Source of the DNA: Pirellulaceae bacterium
GTDB taxonomy: Bacteria > Planctomycetota > Planctomycetia > Pirellulales > Pirellulaceae
Assembly (NCBI GenBank): GCA_028289675.1
Contig: JANQOL010000864.1
Span: forward strand, 1-46,530
Direction: 5' to 3'
DNA: 46,530 nt
Below the pieces are notes generated by a model that was not told where the DNA came from, made no database searches, and saw nothing but the letters and a program-made list of their open reading frames with translations. A program made the translations under genes and the position numbers. Shown in pieces: positions 40,900 through 46,530 of the stretch. The number at the start of each line of letters is the position of its first letter. Position 1 is the first letter of the stretch.

Positions 40900-41508
40900 C
40901 GATTTCGAGCCAGCGGCGACCAGTACGCAATAGTAGTCGTAAATACGCTCATCATCGTTTGTCCGAAATCTGCCAACGCACATCTCGGTCCCGGTCCAGT
41001 TCGGGATTCGCTCCCAGGCGGCTGATACAGACTCGCCGAGGCAGAAATCGTCTTGCGGCGAGATCGACGACGAGACACCTGAAATTCTGACATTCCCCGC
41101 GATCCGCCATTGGCCCTGTGCTGGTGGTGCAGTCATTACGTCATCTAACTCTATCAACCAAGTCGCAACGGACACGCCGTCACGGATTCGTGCCGACGAA
41201 ATCCGTCCGGTTGAGAGTTTCATCTCCGCGTCTTCGTGCGATATGATGAGTCCGCCATCTACCGATCCCACGGTGAAATCAGCATCGTGACGCTCTGATG
41301 ACCGACGGATTTCCAATGTAACGGAATCAAGATCATCGAAGGGAAACGGAACTCGGTATGCCCACAGTCGACCCGGGGGCGCAGCATCAATTGGCAAAGA
41401 CGTAGTGCTAGCCGAGCTTGGGCTTCCGTAGTAAGCCCACGCACAGGCAGCGACACCAAGGCAAAGCCCAAGTGCGAGGAATGTTTCTAGTGTACGTTTT
41501 ATCTTCAA
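40867..41508 (-). CDS. Lipoprotein or exported protein of unknown function
   Basis: 213 residues from a TTG at 41508 (LKIKRTLETFLALGLC); the longer ATG frame to 41592 passes through an attC (TRLGDSNRP). The leader ends LGVAAC, a lipobox. Mature part: LPIDAAPPGRLWAYRVPFPF, DSVTLEIRRSSERHDADFTV, VATWLIELDDVMTAPPAQGQ, RIAGNVRISGVSSSISPQDD, a likely beta-rich domain. The C-terminus SDQPKSR is encoded by attC DNA. No family recognised. Confidence 0.68.
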   Translation of the reverse strand: MKIKRTLETFLALGLCLGVAACAWAYYGSPSSASTTSLPIDAAPPGRLWAYRVPFPFDDLDSVTLEIRRSSERHDADFTVGSVDGGLIISHEDAEMKLSTGRISSARIRDGVSVATWLIELDDVMTAPPAQGQWRIAGNVRISGVSSSISPQDDFCLGESVSAAWERIPNWTGTEMCVGRFRTNDDERIYDYYCVLVAAGSKSRQPSDQPKSR

Positions 41509-41509
41509 A

Positions 41510-41600
41510 GTAGGTCGGTTGGAATCACCCAGTCGCGTGAGTGCTTTCGTTTGGCAAAGCCGATCGGCCAACGCGGATCGGGTGCATTCCATGGTTACCA
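41510..41600 (-). repeat. attC site with one mutated core, 91 bp
   Basis: Right box GTTACCA (41594-41600). Left box reads GTAGGTC (41510-41516) where AAC is expected. Arms GGAATCACCCAGTCGCG and CGCGGATCGGGTGCATTCC. Confidence 0.78.
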
Positions 41601-41623
41601 GATTCTTCGTAATTCAGTTTGAG

Positions 41624-42013
41624 TCAGTCGGATCTTGCTGCAATTCCTCCGGCATAGCCACCGAGCACCGCCAACGTGCCGAAGTACGCAATGCTGACGG
41701 CAACCAAAAACGATTTGGGCAGCAGCTGATATCCGACCAAATCGAAGGTCCACTTAAGAAAGAAGGACATGAGAAAAACCGGACCTATGCCAATAAGGGA
41801 ACAGAACAACGAAGACAGTGTCCCAACGATGAGCGAGTACTTTGTTTTGGTAACACTGTGTGCGGCAAGCGGCCCCAACGTAAATGGAAACGCGAGCGGA
41901 ACAAGCAAGGAATCAATACGTGAAATCGCAAGTGATACCGCGCATATCGAAGTGATGACGAACAGCGTCTTAGCTGAGAACTGGTTTTGGTAAATGCTAT
42001 CTCGTAGCTGCAT
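41624..42013 (-). CDS. Membrane protein of unknown function
   Basis: 129 residues, four membrane helices (TLFVITSICAVSLAISRID; LLVPLAFPFTLGPLAAHSV; LIVGTLSSLFCSLIGIGPVF; SFLVAVSIAYFGTLAVLGGY). The amphipathic start QFSAKTLFVITSICAVSLA recalls the short-leader membrane proteins (QFSLKTLL type) common in planctomycetes. No function known. Single-gene cassette. Confidence 0.72.
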   Translation of the reverse strand: MQLRDSIYQNQFSAKTLFVITSICAVSLAISRIDSLLVPLAFPFTLGPLAAHSVTKTKYSLIVGTLSSLFCSLIGIGPVFLMSFFLKWTFDLVGYQLLPKSFLVAVSIAYFGTLAVLGGYAGGIAARSD

Positions 42014-42026
42014 CTAAGCATTTGTT

Positions 42027-42115
42027 GGATAACGCCTGCCGTAACCGGGCACGAACGGAAAGCCTTGATTCAGTTGCCGCGTGAATGAGTGCTCCGGTTT
42101 ACTTTTTTGTTCTGT
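42027..42115 (-). repeat. attC site, 89 bp
   Basis: Left box GGATAAC (42027-42033), right box GTTCTGT (42109-42115). Arms GTAACCGGGCAC and GTGCTCCGGTT. Its left end resembles that of the 43466 site. Confidence 0.82.
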
Positions 42116-42121
42116 AACGCC

Positions 42122-42736
42122 CTACGCAGCTGGCAAGCCATTGGGGACATACGGTTTGGCAGAGCCGAAACCAACCTGTTTGTCGGCCGCGGGTGCCGTT
42201 TGTTTGGCCTGAGGAGATTGACGCTGCAATTTAAGAACGGTTGCTTTTGGACCGCCATCGACCAGGCGAATTGTGATTGTCTCACCATCTACCGTCGCTA
42301 CTCCGACGGAGTCGGAATCGGTAATCCCGGAAAGTGACACATTGAACAAGTTGCCTTGTCTTCGTTGACGAGCGGTCAAGTTGATGGGCACAGGATACTT
42401 GTCACGACCGACAACGATCATGCCACTGAACCCAGTCGGTTGATCGATTTTGACGGGGTTGCTGGCGAACTCGTTGAACGTCAACACGATCGATCCACGT
42501 TCCAGATCAGTCTGCGTCACACTTCCATCTTCAATCTGTGTTGTGCGAAGCGTAACATCGAAGAAGCCGGCAAATTCCCCTACGACTGCTCCTTCCGCTT
42601 GGATGTGAATGTCTTCCCATCCGGGAGGTGTGGCATGGTCCGTAAATGCCCCCGAGGTTCTCGTCTCCGGCTCTTGGCCTGTGCAAACAACGGCACCGAT
42701 TGCGGCTACAAGCAGAACTGACTTGAGAATCACCAT
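42122..42736 (-). CDS. Exported beta-rich protein of unknown function
   Basis: 204 residues from the ATG at 42736 (MVILKSVLLVAAIGAVVCTG); a longer frame to 42829 runs into the attC. Leader could be a signal peptide or a lipoprotein leader with Val before Cys, which is unusual. Mature: GWEDIHIQAEGAVVGEFAGF, DVTLRTTQIEDGSVTQTDL, GFSGMIVVGRDKYPVPINLT, VGVATVDGETITIRLVDG; many beta strands. Pro/Gln-rich tail. It starts after a spacer of 72 bases from its attC. Function unknown. Confidence 0.7.
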   Translation of the reverse strand: MVILKSVLLVAAIGAVVCTGQEPETRTSGAFTDHATPPGWEDIHIQAEGAVVGEFAGFFDVTLRTTQIEDGSVTQTDLERGSIVLTFNEFASNPVKIDQPTGFSGMIVVGRDKYPVPINLTARQRRQGNLFNVSLSGITDSDSVGVATVDGETITIRLVDGGPKATVLKLQRQSPQAKQTAPAADKQVGFGSAKPYVPNGLPAA

Positions 42737-42808
42737 ATCATATCTCCGTATCGAGTTTCTGGCAGAACGACCATAGTGACCGCGTCGGGACCAATCAACA
42801 CTGATAAT

Positions 42809-42853
42809 TGATAACGACCGCAAGCCCAACTGCGGTCCAACATTTTGTTATGC
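42809..42853 (-). repeat. Short attC, 45 bp
   Basis: Left TGATAAC (42809-42815), right GTTATGC (42847-42853). Between them GACCGCA and TGCGGTC form a perfect 7-bp stem. Shorter than the other sites but correctly placed after a stop codon. Confidence 0.75.
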
Positions 42854-42859
42854 CGCGAT

Positions 42860-43453
42860 TCAGTGCCAGACATGCCCACAATCGAAGCATTGTTTCCCAT
42901 ATCTTGTTTGGGTGGGAGCCCCACATTTCGGACAAGTTGGCCAAAGTGATTTGGGATCCAATTCAGCAATTTCTGATTCCGTCAATATTCTCACGTCACC
43001 AATGGATTCGCCAGACACCCAGTTTACGAGGCAAATGCACTCGCCGCGTTTCGCGTGTTCAATGACCTGAGATTCTGAGAAACAAAGATGCACGGGTTTG
43101 CTGCATTTTAGGCAATTTCGAACGGTAGCGAGTTCTGTCTTTTCTAGTGAATCCCAGTTCTTGGGGCATTGGTATTCAAATTTCCACGAGCAATTCTTTA
43201 CGGGGCGGATGCTCCCGTATGCGATTCGAATTGCTTTTTCGATCTCGTCAGTTGGATATGGTCTCCACGAAATTGCTCGGTTGAGAAGGAATTCAACGAT
43301 CTCCTTGTTCTCATTGTCCCAACCTGTGGCGGGATGGGCTAATTCAACTGAGTCGCCTACATTCGAGATCGCCAAAACACAATGATGATTTGCTACAGAT
43401 TCCGGCAGCAGATCGCTTAGACGTTCGAGGTTGTCGTTGGCGAGAAGCGACAT
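42860..43453 (-). CDS. Zinc-ribbon protein of unknown function
   Basis: 197 residues, cytoplasmic. Two cysteine clusters: one reads CPKNWDSL...CLKCSKPVHLCFSES...GECICLV at about 95-150, and the other CPKCGAPTQTRYGKQCFDCGHVWH at the C-terminus, a clear zinc ribbon. The first cluster resembles a small CxxC...C module seen in other bacterial hypothetical proteins. The N-terminus is helical (LERLSDLLPESVANHHCVLA). Start has GGAGG seven bases upstream. Possibly a protein- or nucleic-acid-binding factor. Confidence 0.78.
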   Translation of the reverse strand: MSLLANDNLERLSDLLPESVANHHCVLAISNVGDSVELAHPATGWDNENKEIVEFLLNRAISWRPYPTDEIEKAIRIAYGSIRPVKNCSWKFEYQCPKNWDSLEKTELATVRNCLKCSKPVHLCFSESQVIEHAKRGECICLVNWVSGESIGDVRILTESEIAELDPKSLWPTCPKCGAPTQTRYGKQCFDCGHVWH

Positions 43454-43465
43454 ATTCCTCCAAGC

Positions 43466-43557
43466 GGCATAACGCCTACAACTACCGGGTTGCCGCCAGT
43501 GATGTTGATTTCAAATTGCGTCCGGATCGGCAACTTTGGTGCTTTACACTGTTATGT
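43466..43557 (-). repeat. attC site, 92 bp
   Basis: Left box GCATAAC (43466-43472), right box GTTATGT (43551-43557) containing the stop codon of the gene to the right. Arms CGGGTTGCCG and CGGCAACTTTG. Confidence 0.88.
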
Positions 43558-44142
43558 CGTATCGTTGGCCAGCAACGAATCGAATAACGGATCTACTGGA
43601 GTGACCCTTGCGCAACGGCACCAATATACCAAATCGAGTTGTAATTTCTGAGCGAGCGATTTGAGCCGACCAATTGAATCGACGTCAGGGGGATCGTCGG
43701 AGTATTGATCGAAGGCAATTGACTGAACGTTGCCGTTTGGCGCGACGCCGTAGACCGTAAGATCATTCATCTGGAACGCATAGCCGTCAGCAATCTGTGA
43801 TTGCGCGCCTCGATAAGTCACGCCAACTGATCTGCCGGTGATGTTCAGCGCATTTGCAAGATCAGCTAATCCGAGCGTGCAGGTCAGAGGAAAATCGGGC
43901 TTCGATCGGACGTGTATTTCACGCCAACCAACTTCAGCCGCAGCGTTTTCGTGAATCAGTCGGATCTTCTCGATTTCGTCATCAACGTCGTGTGCCAGGT
44001 TATGGTCTGCTCGAAACTCGATCACTGAGAGCGTCGTCTTATAGAAGTTAGACGCGAACAGGGAAACTAGCGCCAAGATTGCCACGAACACCATTAGCGT
44101 TTCAGATTCCAATTGATCCAATGCATCAGCTAGCGATAGCAC
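43552..44142 (-). CDS. Membrane-anchored protein of unknown function
   Basis: 196 residues from a GTG at 44142 whose AAGAGG site is too close; an ATG at 44094 (MVFVAILALVSLFASNF) is an alternative. One N-terminal membrane helix, then a helix with RADHNLAHDVDDEIEKIRLI and a mixed domain (LTCTLGLADLANALNITGRS, AFQMNDLTVYGVAPNGNVQS, KLQLDLVYWCRCARVTP). No family recognised. Confidence 0.7.
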   Translation of the reverse strand: MLSLADALDQLESETLMVFVAILALVSLFASNFYKTTLSVIEFRADHNLAHDVDDEIEKIRLIHENAAAEVGWREIHVRSKPDFPLTCTLGLADLANALNITGRSVGVTYRGAQSQIADGYAFQMNDLTVYGVAPNGNVQSIAFDQYSDDPPDVDSIGRLKSLAQKLQLDLVYWCRCARVTPVDPLFDSLLANDTT

Positions 44143-44151
44143 CTCTTAATC

Positions 44152-44244
44152 GCAGAACGATTGCGATCACCGAGTCGCGGCGAGTTGATTTTCCATTGCC
44201 AAAAAACTCGGCTACCGCGACTTCGGTGGATCGCTTGGTTCTGC
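44152..44244 (-). repeat. attC site, 93 bp, reference site of this array
   Basis: Left box GCAGAAC (44152-44158), right box GTTCTGC (44238-44244). Arms GATCACCGAGTCGCGG and CCGCGACTTCGGTGGATC, with a second inner stem CGAGTT/AACTCG. Overlaps the end of the gene to the right (SDPPKSR). Confidence 0.9.
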
Positions 44245-44871
44245 CGGGTCTTCCCGAGGATCAACACCATTGAACACCTCGCGATATCGTGGGTTTCGCA
44301 CCAGTGAATTCATGACATGTTCCGCCCATTCGTCATTCCGATTACCAATCTTACGGAGAACATCGTCAGGCGTGTTGGGATTTTGCGCAAGTACCATCTC
44401 AGTTCCAACTTGGTGCGGCCTGCCTTGTAGTGAGCGAAGCACGTCGGGAGGTGTATTGGGATGCCTTGCTATGCGATTGTCAATTTCGTAGCCAGGACCG
44501 TCTGCGTAGTCGGCAAGCTCACGCAAACGATCAGCCTTTGTGTTTGGATCCGCTGAGTCTAGCAGGGCAGTTCGCATCCGCGTTAGATTGACAAACCCTA
44601 GAGAATACCATCCGAGAAGAAGAAAAAGTGGTACTAATGCCGCAAATCTACAAAGCAATGACTTTGAGTCCAATGAACGAAACATCAGCCATGCTGCTAG
44701 CGTAACTGTCGCAACAATACCAGCGCTGGTAATGATCGACATCATTATCCAGATCCCATTTTGAGGATCAGGAGCGAGGGGAACAATAAATAGGCACTCA
44801 AAAACACACCTCGCAACACCAACGAATGCGCCGATTCCAATTGCAGCCAAGAACGGGCGAGAGGGTTTCAT
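44212..44871 (-). CDS. Membrane protein with LRV-like repeats
   Basis: 219 residues from the ATG at 44871 (MKPSRPFLAAIGIGAFVG; an ATG at 44886 is possible). Three membrane helices, then a soluble part with two copies of a motif: RIARHPNTPPDVLRSLQG and VLAQNPNTPDDVLRKIGN, like the variant leucine-rich repeat (LRV) units that stack into a helical surface. The C-terminal SDPPKSR comes from the attC. Likely a membrane-anchored interaction protein; no role known. Confidence 0.75.
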   Translation of the reverse strand: MKPSRPFLAAIGIGAFVGVARCVFECLFIVPLAPDPQNGIWIMMSIITSAGIVATVTLAAWLMFRSLDSKSLLCRFAALVPLFLLLGWYSLGFVNLTRMRTALLDSADPNTKADRLRELADYADGPGYEIDNRIARHPNTPPDVLRSLQGRPHQVGTEMVLAQNPNTPDDVLRKIGNRNDEWAEHVMNSLVRNPRYREVFNGVDPREDPAEPSDPPKSR

Positions 44872-44884
44872 GATCGCTACCAGC

Positions 44885-45077
44885 ATGAACGGGAAATGCG
44901 GGGCAGAGGCTTACATCGCCCTCACAAGAAGCCACTCGCGTGCATATATAGAGCCCGTTGCTCTGTTGGATTTGCGCTCCTATCCCGAGAAAGGCAAAAT
45001 TCGTTTGATAGTCTCGCCAAAGGCTGATCGGCAGAACGATATTAGTTAACCCCTAGTCGGAAGGGGTGTAAACTTGG
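44885..45077. other. Spacer at the right end of the array
   Basis: About 190 bases. It holds a small plus-strand frame (44885-45049, 54 residues, ending RLIVSPKADRQNDIS) that overlaps the attC-like site and looks accidental, and a TATATA box on the minus strand near 44943-44952 that might belong to a promoter for the array. No integrase or attI is recognised. Confidence 0.35.
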
Positions 45078-45083
45078 TTACGA
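45031..45083 (-). repeat. attC-like site, 53 bp, right-most
   Basis: Left box GCAGAAC (45031-45037), the same box and next three bases as the 44152 site, and right box GTTACGA (45077-45083). GTTAACCCC and GGGGTGTAAAC form the stem. Right end overlaps the stop codon of a short minus-strand frame. Confidence 0.55.
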
Positions 45084-45266
45084 CCCGAGCCAGAGAGGAT
45101 ATCGACTGTTACCCTTGGACTCATAAAAGATACGATACCCACTCTGTAAGGGGCTAGCAACGAATTGAAACCTGAGCAAAGACTTGCCAATGACACTCCA
45201 AGAATTCGAAACACTGGTGAAGGCAAATGACGTGGGCCGGACGAAAACAGGCACCACGAAAGTCAA
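45078..45266 (-). CDS. Possible short cassette gene or fragment
   Basis: 62 codons from a TTG: TFVVPVFVRPTSFAFTSVSN, SLLRFQFVASPLQSGYRIFY, ESKGNSRYPLWLGS. Its TAA lies in the R'' box of the neighbouring attC-like site, as for real cassette genes here, but it begins only six bases after the permease gene stops and no ribosome site is seen. A plus-strand frame (45191-45276) overlaps it. May be a decayed gene. Confidence 0.3.
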   Translation of the reverse strand: MTFVVPVFVRPTSFAFTSVSNSWSVIGKSLLRFQFVASPLQSGYRIFYESKGNSRYPLWLGS

Positions 45267-45272
45267 GGCACT

Positions 45273-46530
45273 CTAGTCAGGCAATGTCAGTTGCCAAATG
45301 CGGATGGCGAATAGCAACAAACAAGCCACTGAAATAAAGCCTCCTACCCACCAGGCGGCGGGCGTGAGATTGTAGAGCTCGAATCCTGGACTCTTCATTT
45401 CTCCCAGCGCGGCGGCGGCTGGATTCAAGGTGAGTACCCGCTCGACGAACACCGGACCAAACGGCTTACCCCGCGCGAGCCAAATCAACAGCGTGCCCGC
45501 GAACAGCGTCAACAAGACTCCGTAAGCCGTGGCCGTGGCCGCGGCGGTCGTTCGCGCAAACGCGCTAATGCACGCGCTGATCGACACCACCATACAGACC
45601 GCGATCAGCAACGAGACGATGACGTTGCCAACCTGGCCTCCCATGGCGGGTTGGATGTAGCTCATCACCGCATAGCCCGGCAATGTCGCCAACAGCACCA
45701 GCAGCATGGTCCACACCGCGCTCATGATTTTGCCGCAAAATACGCGCCACGTGGAAACCGGTGTGACGCGAAGCAGTTGCCAACCGCCGCTTTCAATCTC
45801 CGCGGCGATCAAGTTGGCTCCCAAGCTGGGTCCCACCAACAGCATCAAAGCGACTTGCATCAATACCAACGGTCCAGCGATGCGTTCCACGCCCCAACTG
45901 ACCGTGCCTGTCGTGGCGACCACCGTTAACAACAGCGAGATGATGGCGCAGATGGCCACCAACCGGATGAGCCAGTGCAGGCGGCCGAACTTCCTGGTTC
46001 GAAACTCCTTGACCATGATCGGGTTCAGCCACCAAGGAATACCCGACTTGCGCTGTTGTGGATCCACCAGATAAGCGATCCGTCGCCACCAACTATTGGG
46101 CTGCCCCACTGCGCCGATAACGCGGCCTGAGGGACGTGCGCGGTCCAACAAGATTGGATCCAGTTTCCGGATGGTCAGGGTCGCTAGCAGCAACGTGATC
46201 AGCCCGCTGACCACCAAGAACTCAACCCAACCGCTTTGTATTCCCAGACCGGCCACAGCCGACTGACTGGCCGTAACTTGTTGGAGAGCAGACACCGGCG
46301 AAACCGTCGTCAACCATCGGGCAATCGTCGCCTTGCTGCCTGACAAGTTGCCGATAATCACCAGCGGCCCCACCGACAGGACCGCCAAGGCCAAGACGGT
46401 GGCATAGGTCCAACGCAGACTGGCATCGGAGCTGGAAGAGCGAATACTGATCCACAAGCCAACGGCCGAGTATTGGAGCGACATGGCCAGCAAGACGAGC
46501 GCCAACGGCCCCACGTGATTGCGAATGGAG
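45273..46530 (-). CDS. ABC-2 type transporter permease, 5' end outside window
   Basis: About 418 residues visible; the frame is open to the right edge, so the start is missing. Membrane helices include ALVLLAMSLQYSAVGLWISI, VLALAVLSVGPLVIIGNLSG, LLAVIAICAIISLLLTVV-like, VLMQVALMLLVGPSLGANLI and LLVLLATLPGYAVMSYIQPA. The block NPIMVKEFRTRKFGRLHWL precedes the main ABC-2 membrane domain, and AEIESGGWQLLRVTPVSTWRVFCGK is the typical amphipathic coupling segment. Permease of an exporter whose ATPase is presumably encoded to the right. It borders the cassette array directly. Confidence 0.85.
   Translation of the reverse strand, partial: SIRNHVGPLALVLLAMSLQYSAVGLWISIRSSSSDASLRWTYATVLALAVLSVGPLVIIGNLSGSKATIARWLTTVSPVSALQQVTASQSAVAGLGIQSGWVEFLVVSGLITLLLATLTIRKLDPILLDRARPSGRVIGAVGQPNSWWRRIAYLVDPQQRKSGIPWWLNPIMVKEFRTRKFGRLHWLIRLVAICAIISLLLTVVATTGTVSWGVERIAGPLVLMQVALMLLVGPSLGANLIAAEIESGGWQLLRVTPVSTWRVFCGKIMSAVWTMLLVLLATLPGYAVMSYIQPAMGGQVGNVIVSLLIAVCMVVSISACISAFARTTAAATATAYGVLLTLFAGTLLIWLARGKPFGPVFVERVLTLNPAAAALGEMKSPGFELYNLTPAAWWVGGFISVACLLLFAIRIWQLTLPD

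Larger units (their letters stand above)
20990..45083 (-). mobile_element. Integron cassette array without integrase (CALIN)
   Basis: About 24 kb in which nearly every gene is on the minus strand and is followed by a palindrome with AAC...GTT ends, commonly 84-95 bp. Sites align with each other: on the plus strand many read like (G)NAGAAC, a short spacer, GATCACCGAGTCGCGG, a 20-30 base centre, CCGCGACTTCGGTGGATC, a spacer, then GGTTNTGC. The minus-strand 5' arm carries one or two unpaired bases, as in known attC sites. Stop codons often overlap the R'' box. Cassettes hold one or two genes and one appears to have none. No tyrosine recombinase with an integron patch is present. Limits are approximate. 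Confidence 0.85.

Noticed and set aside
44885-45049. Plus-strand frame of 54 residues at the right border
   Set aside because: It overlaps an attC-like site, has no ribosome site, and is opposite to all cassette genes.
19571-45272. CRISPR array
   Set aside because: The repeated units are spaced by whole genes, are palindromic and diverge from each other; there are no short regular spacers or cas genes.

Overview
The window looks like a chromosome segment of a planctomycete, most likely a Rhodopirellula-like member of the Pirellulales. This is inferred from the gene content: an ECF sigma factor overlapping a giant serine/threonine kinase gene, secreted Gfo/Idh oxidoreductases, PQQ-type propellers, EF-hand proteins, HEAT-repeat proteins, TIGR03067-like and NPY-type small membrane proteins. 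No rRNA or tRNA gene was seen.

Positions 1-19.6 kb are ordinary chromosome: exported proteins on the minus strand, a Coa1-like protein, a cytoplasmic molybdopterin oxidoreductase, an SdiA-regulated-like propeller, an apparent minus-strand operon (thioredoxin-like protein, PQQ propeller, EF-hand protein), a sigma factor/kinase pair, a Tat-exported VOC protein, a HEAT protein and a DUF1624 acyltransferase. The thioredoxin-like gene (10034-11116) is one open frame interrupted by a single in-frame TGA. Seventeen bases downstream lies a perfect 8-bp hairpin with a G-leading 3-base loop. This is the layout of a bacterial selenocysteine codon plus SECIS element, so it may be an undescribed selenoprotein.

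Positions about 21-45.1 kb are different. About 25 small, mostly unrelated genes all point left on the minus strand. They are separated by palindromes, most of them 84-95 bp long, with AAC at the left end and GTT at the right end (on either strand) and an inner imperfect stem with unpaired bases on one arm. Many stop codons fall inside the R'' box (for example GCATAAC). This is the architecture of integron attC sites. No integron integrase is present, so I read the region as a CALIN (cluster of attC sites lacking an integrase) or the body of a large chromosomal integron. Cassette cargo includes small membrane proteins, lipoproteins, two methyltransferases, a metallo-beta-lactamase fold protein, a GH18 glycosidase, a polysaccharide lyase, a cupin, an alpha/beta hydrolase, a Minf_1886-like membrane fusion and a VapC-type toxin pseudogene with its intact antitoxin. 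One attC appears split by a 135-bp MITE-like element with a 4-bp target duplication. Some attC sites have mutated core triplets and may be immobile. Some have fused with genes and supply their last residues.

From 45.27 kb to the right edge chromosomal sequence resumes with an ABC-2 type permease cut by the window end. Function calls rest on motif recognition without database searches.
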